Below are positions 41,565 through 49,811 of a stretch of 64,000 nucleotides of DNA, piece after piece. Numbering within the stretch: the first letter of the stretch is position 1; each line of letters begins with the position of its first letter. The translations under genes were made by a program, and so were the position numbers. This DNA is from CALOCN01 sp942491735 (GTDB lineage: Bacteria; Eisenbacteria; RBG-16-71-46; JABDJR01). The DNA lies in the NCBI GenBank assembly GCA_942491735.1, contig CALOCN010000014.1, positions 2,170,001 through 2,234,000 on the forward strand. The letters are read 5' to 3'. Below the pieces are notes generated by a model. The model worked only from the letters and a program-made list of their open reading frames with translations. It was not told where the DNA came from and did no database searches.

Positions 41565-42224
41565 TCAGCGCTTGAGCAGGGTCTGCAGCCGGCGACGGGT
41601 GCGCGCCACCATCCAGCGCCAGGGGTTCCGCGAGGCCGGGGCATCCAACGTGCAACCGCGGTAGAGCGTGAGATGGACGAGACCCTGTTCCTGGATTCCC
41701 CAATGCACGTCCCACCCCAGACCCTCGAGGCTCTTCACGTCGCCGGGTCCCCAGCTGAGATGGAACAGGAAGAAGATCGCCGCCCGATCCCGGCAAACCC
41801 GGAAGATGTCCTGCAGGTCCCGGGGATCCGCGTAGTTGAGTTCGGTCTGGATGACCCGGTCGAACACCGCGACATCGAAGTACCGGTCGGGAAACGGAAG
41901 CTGTCGGTAGTCCGCGATCAGGACCTCGCATCCGTACTCCTTGGCCAGGACCGCGCGGGGGGCGTCCCACTCGATTCCGGTCACCGCACCGAAACCCAGA
42001 TCCACCCACACCCGCTGCAGCGCCCCGAACGCGCACCCCACGTAGAGAATCCGGGACGACTTGTTCTCGGCCAGTTCCCGCGGAAGCTGGCCGATGAAGA
42101 AGTTGACCCGCTTGAGCCAGAACCGCTTGGCCGCCTCCAGGTCCGCCGGCGCCAGACCACGCCAGTCGTAGTCCTTGGCCCCCAGCGGGGGGAGTTCGTC
42201 CGGTTTCTTTGCGTAGAAGGTCAT
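41565..42224 (-). CDS. Class I SAM-dependent methyltransferase
   Basis: A 219-aa methyltransferase. ILYVGCAFGALQRVWVDLG is the SAM-binding loop (near residue 59), GIEWDAPRAVL the ribose-binding acidic region and QLPFPDRYFDVAVFDRVIQ motif II/III. The substrate is unknown; it lies convergent with pheS and divergent from the flippase, at the edge of the glycan cluster. Confidence 0.78.
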   Translation of the reverse strand: MTFYAKKPDELPPLGAKDYDWRGLAPADLEAAKRFWLKRVNFFIGQLPRELAENKSSRILYVGCAFGALQRVWVDLGFGAVTGIEWDAPRAVLAKEYGCEVLIADYRQLPFPDRYFDVAVFDRVIQTELNYADPRDLQDIFRVCRDRAAIFFLFHLSWGPGDVKSLEGLGWDVHWGIQEQGLVHLTLYRGCTLDAPASRNPWRWMVARTRRRLQTLLKR

Positions 42225-42349
42225 GGAGGGTCCTCGGGAAAGATCGGGAATTCTCGGGTCCCGGGCGCGGGGTGTCAACGCCGCGGTTGGCGCGGGTCCC
42301 GTTCCTGGTATCGGCCCCTCCGGGTGGCTCCTTTCCGCGAAACCGCATC

Positions 42350-43651
42350 ATGAGCTTCAAACGGAACGCCACCTACCTGCTCGGGCTGCGCGTGGTGACG
42401 GTTGGGGCCGGCATGGTGGCCAGCGTGGTCGTGGCCCGGGCCCTGGGGGCCGAGGGCAAGGGGATCATCCACCTCGTCTTCCTGTTTCCCCGGCTGGTGG
42501 TGGGTTTCGGGGGGCTGGGGATACGCTCCGCCGCCGCCTACTTCGCCGGACGGGGCGTCCAGCGGCGCAAGCTGGTCGCCATCGTCTTCGGGATGGGGCT
42601 CCTCCTGGCCGCCCTCTACGTGGTGGGGGGGTACCTGCTTCGCGGCGTGATCGGCGACAGCATCCTGCGGGGGCTGGAGGATCGTTGGGTACTCCTCTCC
42701 CTGGCCCTGATCCCGGTCTACATGATCATCTCGTTCGGGGACGGCCTGCTGCAGGGGATGCAGCGCTTCGGGACCCAGACCGCCATCCATGTCGCCTCCC
42801 AGGTGCTCAAGGTGGTGCTGCTTCTCGTTCTGGTGGCCTGGTTGGCCGGTGGCCTCCAGGCCGGGATGCTCAGCTACGCCCTCGTGGTCCTGCTCCTGGC
42901 CAGTCTCGACTTCGCGGTGATTGCCCGCTATGCCAACGGGGGAGAGTCCCCGGTCTCGACCCGCGAGGTTCTGGGCTACGGTCTGCGCGTCCACCTCGGC
43001 ACGGTGGCCCAGCTTTCCAATCTCCGTCTCGACGTCTTCATCATGAACCCGCTGGTCGGTCCCTCGGCGGTCGGGGTCTACTCGGTATCCACCATGCTGG
43101 CGGATCTCGTGAACTACATCCCGGGTGCGGTGAGCCAGGTGCTCTTCCCCAAAGTGGCCGGTTCGGATCCGGCCAAGGCCGCGCTCCAGACCGCGTTCCT
43201 GGCCCGTCAGTCGATCCTTCTCGCCGGGGTCCCCGCGCTGCTTCTCGGGATCGCCGCCCTGTGGATCGTGGTCGCGGTGTTCGGGATCGAGTTCGAGGGG
43301 GCGATCACCGCCCTGTGGTTGCTGCTCCCCGGAGTGGTGGCGCTCAGCTTCGGGCTCCTGCTCGAGCAGTACCTGGCCGGCACGGGCCGTCCGGGTCTGA
43401 GCAGCATCGCCTCGGTGATCGCGCTCGCCGCCAACATTCCCATGCTGTTGGTCCTGGTGCCGCGCTACGGGATCAACGGGGCGGCGGGGGCGAGCAGCCT
43501 GGCCTACATGCTCCGTTCGGCCATCATCACGTTCTTCTTCCTGAAGCACTCCGGGCTTCCGGCGTCCCGGGTCTTCGTGCCCCGGGTCGCGGATCTCGGG
43601 GCGTATCGCGGGCTGATGGACGTGATCACGCGGCGGTTGCGCCGCAGGTAG
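42350..43651 (+). CDS. Polysaccharide flippase (Wzx/MATE-like)
   Basis: A 433-aa membrane protein with about 12-14 hydrophobic segments. It starts MSFKRNATYLLGLRVVTVGA and has VVVARALGAEGKGIIHLVFLFP, typical of polysaccharide transport/oligosaccharide flippase proteins of the MOP superfamily. It would move lipid-linked glycan repeat units across the inner membrane. It lies next to sulfation genes, suggesting a sulfated glycan. Confidence 0.84.
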   Translation: MSFKRNATYLLGLRVVTVGAGMVASVVVARALGAEGKGIIHLVFLFPRLVVGFGGLGIRSAAAYFAGRGVQRRKLVAIVFGMGLLLAALYVVGGYLLRGVIGDSILRGLEDRWVLLSLALIPVYMIISFGDGLLQGMQRFGTQTAIHVASQVLKVVLLLVLVAWLAGGLQAGMLSYALVVLLLASLDFAVIARYANGGESPVSTREVLGYGLRVHLGTVAQLSNLRLDVFIMNPLVGPSAVGVYSVSTMLADLVNYIPGAVSQVLFPKVAGSDPAKAALQTAFLARQSILLAGVPALLLGIAALWIVVAVFGIEFEGAITALWLLLPGVVALSFGLLLEQYLAGTGRPGLSSIASVIALAANIPMLLVLVPRYGINGAAGASSLAYMLRSAIITFFFLKHSGLPASRVFVPRVADLGAYRGLMDVITRRLRRR

Positions 43652-43663
43652 CTCGTCGACGGA

Positions 43664-44455
43664 TCAGGAACGATCGGGCGCGGCTTCGATCAACCCCCAG
43701 ATGGTCTCCCGCGCGGGGGCGGAGACGGCCACGATGCCGTCGACCAGCGTGTCGGCCTGATTGAAGACGAAGGGTCGGCGCTGGACGTCGGTGGCCATGC
43801 CGCCCGCTTCCTCCACCAGGAGGACTCCGGCCGCGATGTCCCATTCGTTCTTGGGACCCAGGCTGAAGGTCCCGTCGGCCCGACCGGCCGCGATGAGGGC
43901 CAACTTGTAGGCGATGGAGCCGCAGATGCGCACCGTCGCGTGGGCCTCGAAACATTCCCACTCGCCCCGCTTGACCTCGGATCGGCTGGCCAGAAGGATG
44001 GGGAGGGGTCGGGTGCGCGCATCGGCGCGGATCGGCGTTCCGTTGAGGGTGGCCCCCTGCCCGGTTTCGGCCAGGTAGAGTTCGCCCACCGCCGGGTTGT
44101 AGACCGCGCCCAGGACCGGCTTTCCATCCTCGACCAGGGCCACCGAAACCCCGTACTCCGGGATGCCGGTCGCGAACTCCTTTGTTCCGTCGATGGGGTC
44201 CACGATCCACACCCGCCGTGCGGCGAGGCGCTCCGGGACATCCCGGGTTTCCTCGGACAGCCACCCCGTATCCGGGAACGCGGCGGTCAGGCTCTCGCGC
44301 AGGATGCGGTCCGCTTCGAGATCCGCCGTGGTCACCGGGTCGGCGTTGGACTTGTGCGCCACCTCGAAACCGGTCTTCTGCATCTCCAGGATGACGTCGC
44401 CGGCTTCCCGAATCCGCGCCTCCAGGACCGATCGTTCCCTGGCCAGCCTGCTCAC
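43664..44455 (-). CDS. cysQ: 3'(2'),5'-bisphosphate nucleotidase CysQ
   Basis: A 263-aa inositol-monophosphatase-fold enzyme that hydrolyses PAP, the by-product of sulfotransferases. Metal-binding motifs are seen: ADLEADR with SEET (near residue 66), WIVDPIDGTKEF near 85 and KNEWDIAAGVLLVEEAGG near 205. GTG 44455 overlaps the cysNC stop (GTGA) and has GGGGG about 7 bp upstream; GTG 44464 is an alternative. Its coupling to cysNC suits disposal of PAP from sulfation. Confidence 0.88.
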   Translation of the reverse strand: MSRLARERSVLEARIREAGDVILEMQKTGFEVAHKSNADPVTTADLEADRILRESLTAAFPDTGWLSEETRDVPERLAARRVWIVDPIDGTKEFATGIPEYGVSVALVEDGKPVLGAVYNPAVGELYLAETGQGATLNGTPIRADARTRPLPILLASRSEVKRGEWECFEAHATVRICGSIAYKLALIAAGRADGTFSLGPKNEWDIAAGVLLVEEAGGMATDVQRRPFVFNQADTLVDGIVAVSAPARETIWGLIEAAPDRS

Positions 44456-46368
44456 GAGAAGCACCCCCGTTCGGTGAGTCGGTCCATGATGCGATCCACG
44501 GAATCCTCGAGGGAGAGGACCGAGGTATCAAGGGTCACCTCGGGCCGTTCCGGCACATCGTAGGGACCGTTGACCCCGGGAAAGTTGTTCAACTCCCCGC
44601 GGTCGGCGCGTGCGTAGAGTTCCGGCTTGCGTTCCCGGCGCACCGCATCCGGCGCGGTGACGAAGACCTCAAGGAAACGTTCGGTCCCCAACGCCTTGCG
44701 GGCCCGCTCCCGGTCTCCCGCATACGGGGCGAGAAGGGCGCAGATCACCACCAGCCCGGCGTCGTTCATGAGGCCGGCCACGGTGGCGATGCGCCGCACG
44801 TTCTCGGTGCGATCCTTGGCCGAGACCGAGAGGTCCCGGGACAGACCGGCCCGGATGGATTCCCCATCCAGGACGAACGCGTGATGCCCCAGGTCGTAGA
44901 GCCGCTTGTCCAGGGCCTGGGCGAGCGAGGTCTTGCCGGAGCCGGGCAGCCCGGTGATCCAGACCGTGACCGGCTTCTGCTCCATCCGTTCCGCCCGGGA
45001 GGCGTTGGAGACCAGTCCCTCGCGGACCTCCAGACCGGTGGTGAGCGGTTCCCCCTGCCATAGGCCGCTGGAACGCATGAGGGTGGCCGGCTCCCGGTCC
45101 AGGATCATGCCGGCCCCCACCGTCCGGTTGCTGGTGCGGTCGATGACCAGGAACGCTCCCGTTTCCCGGTTCTTGCTGTACGGATCGAACGGGACCGATC
45201 GGTGCAACGTCACCACGGTGCGCCCGATCTCGTTGAGCTGGAGTTGCTCGGCGTCGTGGGAATGGAAGGTGTTCACGTCGATACGGTACCGTAGATCGGT
45301 CACCGTGCCGGGAACGGTGCGGGTGGCGTGCTTGATGAGGTAGTTCCGCCCCGGGGTGAGCGGTTCGTTGTCCATCCAGATGATCATGGCCTCGAACGCG
45401 TTGTCCACCCGCGGGAGGTTGTGCTCGTGCACGATCATGTCCCCCCGGCTCACGTCCACTTCGTCGGCCAGTTCCACGATGACCGGGAGCGGGGGATACG
45501 CTTCCTCGATCACTCCGTCCACCCCGTGCAGACGTTTCACCGTGCTGCGGGTCCCGGTGGGGAGCACCCGTACCTTGTCTCCGGGGCGCATCACCCCGCT
45601 GGCCACGGTGCCGGCGTAACCACGGAAGTCGGCGTGGGGGCGCACCGCGGACTGGACCGGGAAGCGCAGGTCGATCAGGTTGCGGTCACTGCCCACATGC
45701 ACCGTCTCGAGGTGGTTGAGCAGCGTCGTTCCCTGGTACCAGGGCATGCGGTCCCCGCGGGTCACCACGTTGTCGCCGACGAGGGCGCTGACCGGGATGA
45801 AGTGGAGATCCCGCGTTTCCAGCTTGGTCACGAACGACGCGAACTCCTCGCGGATCTCCTCGAACCGCTGCTCGTCGTAGTCCACCCGGTCCATCTTGTT
45901 CACCGCGACCACGATGTGCGGGATCCCGAGCAGGGCGGAGATGAAGGTGTGGCGCCGCCCCTGGGTGGTCACCCCCCGTTCGGCGTCGACGAGGATGATG
46001 GCCAGGGACGCGGTCGAGGCCGCGGTGGCCATGTTGCGGGTATAGGCCTCGTGACCCGGGGAATCGGCGATGATGAACTTGCGACGGGGGGTCGAGAAGT
46101 AGCGGTAGGCGACATCGATGGTGATGCCCTGCTCCCGCTCCGCCTTGAGGCCGTCGGTGAGCAGGGAGAGGTCGATCTCGTCCTCCCGCTCCACGCCCTT
46201 GCGCAGGTTGCCCGAGAGCCCGGAGAGCTGATCCTCGTAGATGCCGTGCGCCTCGTAGAGGAGCCGCCCCACCAGGGTGCTCTTGCCGTCGTCCACGCTT
46301 CCGGCGGTGAGGAAGCGAAGCAGGTCCTTGTCCTCTTCCTGGCGAAGTACGTCGGGGGTCCGGTCCAC
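44452..46368 (-). CDS. cysNC: Bifunctional sulfate adenylyltransferase subunit 1 / APS kinase (CysNC)
   Basis: A 638-aa fusion. The N-terminal CysN GTPase (to about residue 450) has GSVDDGKSTL, DSPGHEAYTRNM and NKMD, which power ATP sulfurylase with CysD. The C-terminal CysC domain (from 462) has the P-loop GLPGSGKT (473-480) and DGESIRAGLS, and phosphorylates APS to PAPS. GTG at 46368 shares one base with the cysD stop. CysC fused to CysN is known from several bacteria; a second, separate CysC lies two genes upstream. Confidence 0.94.
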   Translation of the reverse strand: MDRTPDVLRQEEDKDLLRFLTAGSVDDGKSTLVGRLLYEAHGIYEDQLSGLSGNLRKGVEREDEIDLSLLTDGLKAEREQGITIDVAYRYFSTPRRKFIIADSPGHEAYTRNMATAASTASLAIILVDAERGVTTQGRRHTFISALLGIPHIVVAVNKMDRVDYDEQRFEEIREEFASFVTKLETRDLHFIPVSALVGDNVVTRGDRMPWYQGTTLLNHLETVHVGSDRNLIDLRFPVQSAVRPHADFRGYAGTVASGVMRPGDKVRVLPTGTRSTVKRLHGVDGVIEEAYPPLPVIVELADEVDVSRGDMIVHEHNLPRVDNAFEAMIIWMDNEPLTPGRNYLIKHATRTVPGTVTDLRYRIDVNTFHSHDAEQLQLNEIGRTVVTLHRSVPFDPYSKNRETGAFLVIDRTSNRTVGAGMILDREPATLMRSSGLWQGEPLTTGLEVREGLVSNASRAERMEQKPVTVWITGLPGSGKTSLAQALDKRLYDLGHHAFVLDGESIRAGLSRDLSVSAKDRTENVRRIATVAGLMNDAGLVVICALLAPYAGDRERARKALGTERFLEVFVTAPDAVRRERKPELYARADRGELNNFPGVNGPYDVPERPEVTLDTSVLSLEDSVDRIMDRLTERGCFS

Positions 46369-47279
46369 TAGAAGTACCCCTCCCGCTTCTTGTCTTCCAT
46401 GGAGCCTTCGCCGCTTTCCGCATCCACCGCGCGGTTCTGGCGCTCCGAGGTCGTGGCGAGCAGGGTTTCCTCGATGATCTCCTCCAGGGTCGTCGCCTTG
46501 GATTCCATGGCGCCGGTGCAGGGCTGGCAGCCCAGGGTGCGGAACCGGCAACTCACCGTCTCCACCGTTTCCCCCTCACGCGGCTTGTTGATGTCTCCCG
46601 CGTAGACCAGCATGCCCTCGCGGCGGATCACCGGCCGTTCGGCGGCGAAGTAGAGCGGAACGATGGGGATCCGCTCGGTATAGATGTAGTGCCAGATGTC
46701 GGCTTCGGTCCAGTTCGAGAGGGGAAAGACCCGGAACGACTCCCCCTTGCGGTGACGGGAGTTGTAGAGCCGCCACAGTTCCGGTCGTTGGTCCTTGGGC
46801 TCCCACTGCATGAACTCGTCGCGGAACGAGTAGACCCGTTCCTTGGCCCGCGACTTCTCCTCGTCGCGTCGCGCCCCCCCGATGGCCGCATCGTAGCCGC
46901 CTTCGGTCAGGGCCGTGACCAGGGCGCTGGTCTTGAGCTGGCTTGCGCACAGCGCACAGCTCCAACAGGTGGGGTCGGAGCCGACCTCGGCCAGGCGCTC
47001 CTCGTTGCGGCGGACCAGCATCTTCACGCCGTACAGCTTGGCCGCCGCTTCCCGGAAGGTGTACATCTCCGGAAACTTGAAGGTGGTGTCCACGTGAAGG
47101 AACGGGAAGGGAATGGGGGCCGGCGCGAACGCCTTCCTGGCCAGGTGGGCCAGCACCGAGGAGTCCTTGCCGATCGAATACAGCATGACCGGGTTCTCGA
47201 ACTCGGCCGCGACCTCGCGGAAGATGAACACGGACTCGGCTTCGAGTTCCTTGAGGTGGCTCAGGTTGTAGGAGGGCAA
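46368..47279 (-). CDS. cysD: Sulfate adenylyltransferase subunit 2
   Basis: A 303-aa adenylyl-transferring subunit that makes APS from ATP and sulfate. NLSHLKELEAESVFIFREVAAEF and VMLYSIGKDSSVLAHL (PP-loop) are diagnostic, and LGCQPCTGA is near residue 255. TTG 47279 begins exactly at the family N-terminus, with GGAG about 8 bp upstream; upstream frame overlaps cysC. Second gene of the cysC-cysD-cysNC-cysQ operon. Confidence 0.94.
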   Translation of the reverse strand: MPSYNLSHLKELEAESVFIFREVAAEFENPVMLYSIGKDSSVLAHLARKAFAPAPIPFPFLHVDTTFKFPEMYTFREAAAKLYGVKMLVRRNEERLAEVGSDPTCWSCALCASQLKTSALVTALTEGGYDAAIGGARRDEEKSRAKERVYSFRDEFMQWEPKDQRPELWRLYNSRHRKGESFRVFPLSNWTEADIWHYIYTERIPIVPLYFAAERPVIRREGMLVYAGDINKPREGETVETVSCRFRTLGCQPCTGAMESKATTLEEIIEETLLATTSERQNRAVDAESGEGSMEDKKREGYF

Positions 47280-47295
47280 CGCGGTCTCCGGGGCC

Positions 47296-47916
47296 TCAGT
47301 CGGCAGTAGGGGAGAGGACGCCCCGCTCCTCGAGGAGCGCAAGAATGGCGTCGGTTGAGTCATCGACCGAGCCGGCATCGGTCTTCACGATAAGAGCGGG
47401 GTCCAGGGGGGGTTCGTAGGGGGCGGTGATCCCGGTGAAGTCGGCCACCTTCCCGTCCTTGGCCCGGGCATAGAGTCCCTTGGGGTCCCGCTCGGCGCAG
47501 ACTTCGGCCGGGGCGTCGATGAACACTTCGAAGAACCGGTCGGGTCCCACCGCGCGCGCGGCGCCGGCCCGGTCTGCCCGATAGGGGGAGATGAAGGCGG
47601 CCAGGGTGATCAGACCTGCATCGGCCATCAGCGCGGCCACCGCGCCCACCCGGCGGATGTTCTCGGTACGCCCCTCCGGTGAGAAATCCAGGTCCGCGTT
47701 GAGCCCGCCCCGCAGGTTGTCGCCGTCCAGGACAAAGGCGGCGTGTCCGGCGGCGACCAGCCGCTCCTCGAGGCGCTGGGCCACGGTGGACTTGCCCGAA
47801 CCGGAGAGCCCGGTGAGCCAGACCACGCAACCCTGCTGGCCAAGCACGCGGGCCCGGTCGGAGGGAGCCACGCGGCCCTGGGTGGGATAGATGTCGGGGT
47901 TCCTGGGTGGGGTCAT
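47296..47916 (-). CDS. cysC: Adenylyl-sulfate kinase (standalone CysC)
   Basis: A 206-aa APS kinase. The P-loop VWLTGLSGSGKSTVA is near residue 31, DGDNLRGGLNADLDFSPEGRTEN near 62 and a substrate-binding loop FTGITAPYEPP near 165. It catalyses the same step as the C-terminal domain of CysNC, so the operon encodes two APS kinases. ATG 47916 begins the gene; upstream is a divergent promoter region with an inverted repeat. Confidence 0.93.
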   Translation of the reverse strand: MTPPRNPDIYPTQGRVAPSDRARVLGQQGCVVWLTGLSGSGKSTVAQRLEERLVAAGHAAFVLDGDNLRGGLNADLDFSPEGRTENIRRVGAVAALMADAGLITLAAFISPYRADRAGAARAVGPDRFFEVFIDAPAEVCAERDPKGLYARAKDGKVADFTGITAPYEPPLDPALIVKTDAGSVDDSTDAILALLEERGVLSPTAD

Positions 47917-47931
47917 AAGAGCGAGCAATTG

Positions 47932-47977
47932 TACCACAGCCCGAGGGCCCTTCCGGCCGCACCGGGAAGCTGTGGTA
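47932..47977. promoter_or_regulatory. Inverted repeat in the divergent cysC / sulfotransferase promoter region
   Basis: TACCACAGC (47932-47940) and GCTGTGGTA (47969-47977) form a perfect 9-bp inverted repeat with 28 bp between, located between divergently transcribed cysC and the sulfotransferase. TATTCT at 47976-47981 could be a -10 for the latter. A shared operator for PAPS synthesis and use is plausible. Confidence 0.5.
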
Positions 47978-48031
47978 TTCTTGTAGGCCGTTTCCTTGAC
48001 ATCAGTTCCGCCTCCCGAGAGGTCCCTTTTC

Positions 48032-48907
48032 TTGGCCAGTCTCGTCCAGGTCGTGGGCGCCGGTCGTTCCGGCACCACGATGCTCCATCTCATCCTGGGA
48101 AGCGCTCCCGGAGCCTTTGCCTGCGGGGAGATCTACGCGTGGTATCGCCCCTGGCGCTCCTACCACTACGAAGGGGCGTGCCGGTGCGGGGCCGTGCCCT
48201 GTCCGGTCATGACCCGCATCCAGGCCAACCCCCAGGACAAGGCGCATGCCTTCATCACCCGGGAACTGGACGCCCAGGTGGTGGTCGATTCCTCCAAGGA
48301 CTGGTGCTGGCTCCTCGATGCCCGCAACTACGCCGCCCGCGAGGGGCTCGACGTGATGACCCTGGTCGTCTTCAAGGATCCGGTCAGCCTGGCCCATTCG
48401 TACTGGAAACGGGGGAAGGGTCTGTGGGGCTGGCGCAAGGTGTTCCTCAACTTCCACAACCGTCTGCGGGATACCGGAGTGCCCTTCCGGTCCATCGACT
48501 ACCACGGGTTCGTGGCCGACCCCGGGGGGAAGCTGGCGGATGTCTGCAAGGCGGTGGGCATGGAGTTCGACCCCGCCATGGTGAACTTCTGGGACACCCC
48601 GCATCACTACCTCTTCGGGAGCCAGGGCGCCTATGAACAGGTGCGCCAGGGGCGCTCGGTCATCCGCGGCAGCGAGACCTTCAAACCCGAGTTCGCCCAG
48701 CATGAGGCGGAGGTCCGGGCGCGGGTGGCCAACGACCCCGCGGTGCGTGAGCACCTCGATGCCCTGCGGGCCAACGAGGTCTCGGTGGCCGGTCCGCTGA
48801 GTGCCGAGGATGCACGGGCGACCGTTTCGCGCCCCTTCCCGTCGTGGTACTACGCGCTCCAGGTCAAACACACGGGTCGACGCTGGATGCACCGACTCGT
48901 CTCGTGA
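48032..48907 (+). CDS. Sulfotransferase family protein (paralogue of the one at 7.9 kb)
   Basis: A 291-aa protein. The P-loop VVGAGRSGTTM and YHYEGACRCG...PCPV segment align almost residue for residue with the protein at 7885, as do VDSSKD, SYWKRGKG and HHYLFGSQGAYEQ. TTG 48032 yields the same N-terminal length as that paralogue (MASLVQVVG versus MPTLVQILG) and has AGAGG upstream; earlier TTG 47996 is rejected. It is divergent from the PAPS operon, its likely source of donor. Confidence 0.84.
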   Translation: MASLVQVVGAGRSGTTMLHLILGSAPGAFACGEIYAWYRPWRSYHYEGACRCGAVPCPVMTRIQANPQDKAHAFITRELDAQVVVDSSKDWCWLLDARNYAAREGLDVMTLVVFKDPVSLAHSYWKRGKGLWGWRKVFLNFHNRLRDTGVPFRSIDYHGFVADPGGKLADVCKAVGMEFDPAMVNFWDTPHHYLFGSQGAYEQVRQGRSVIRGSETFKPEFAQHEAEVRARVANDPAVREHLDALRANEVSVAGPLSAEDARATVSRPFPSWYYALQVKHTGRRWMHRLVS

Positions 48908-48935
48908 CGCGCCGTCGGATTCCCCTCCCGCGATC

Positions 48936-49811
48936 ATGAAACTGTCTTCCCTCAAGGATCCCCAGAAGCTCCGACTGCACGGGTGGCGTCTCTACAAGTC
49001 GTCCCGACGCCGCTTCCTTTCCCCGGTGGACTCCCGCCCGGTGTTCGTCCTGGGGCGTCAACGCTCCGGGACCAGCATGCTCATGTACCTGCTCGAGATG
49101 CACTCCCAAACCCAGATCTACGACGAGGCGCACAGGTCCGCGGTTTTCGATCGGTTCCGGCTGGCCGGGTACGAGGCGGTGGCCTCCGCAATCGCGCGGA
49201 GTGCCGCACCGGTGGTCTGTTTCAAGCCGATCTGTGACAGCCATCTCGCCACCGATCTGCTGAACCGGTTTCCCGACGCGCGCATTATCTGGATGGTGCG
49301 CGGCTTTGCCGACGCCGCGCGGTCTGCGGTCTCCATGTGGGCCACCGCGGACCGTGCCATCCGCCGCATCGGTCGCGGGGAGCACCATGGCGGCTGGTTC
49401 GAGGAGGGGATCACTCCCGAGGCCAAGGAGATCCTCCGCCGGGTCTACCGCGACAGCCTCACCCCCGTGGAGTGCACCTGTCTGGTGTGGTGGGTGCGCA
49501 ACCGGTTGGTTCTCGAGCAGGCCCTCGCCCAACGGCCCGAGGTGTACCTGCTGCGCTACGAGACCCTGGTCGCGGACGTCGAAGCCCAGACCCGGGAACT
49601 CTTTGCCTTCCTGGGACTCCCGTTCCAGGAGAGAGTGACCCGGCACGTCCATTCCCGTTCGGTGCGGGCCGCCGCGGACCTGGAACTGGCCCCGGAGGTC
49701 CTGACCCTCTGTCGCGACCTCGAAGCGGAGCTCGATGCGCTCATTCCGGGCAATCGGGCCCTGGTGCGCTCTACGATGCCGGGGGCGGCGCGACCAGCCT
49801 CAGGATCGTGA
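48936..49811 (+). CDS. Sulfotransferase family protein
   Basis: A 291-aa sulfotransferase. The P-loop VFVLGRQRSGTSML is near residue 38, the 3'-phosphate-binding DARIIWMVRGFADAARS near 113 and LLRYETLV near 205. It is only distantly related to the neighbouring sulfotransferase and lacks the cysteine patch. Its 3' end overlaps the convergent membrane-protein gene by 41 bp. Confidence 0.82.
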   Translation: MKLSSLKDPQKLRLHGWRLYKSSRRRFLSPVDSRPVFVLGRQRSGTSMLMYLLEMHSQTQIYDEAHRSAVFDRFRLAGYEAVASAIARSAAPVVCFKPICDSHLATDLLNRFPDARIIWMVRGFADAARSAVSMWATADRAIRRIGRGEHHGGWFEEGITPEAKEILRRVYRDSLTPVECTCLVWWVRNRLVLEQALAQRPEVYLLRYETLVADVEAQTRELFAFLGLPFQERVTRHVHSRSVRAAADLELAPEVLTLCRDLEAELDALIPGNRALVRSTMPGAARPASGS

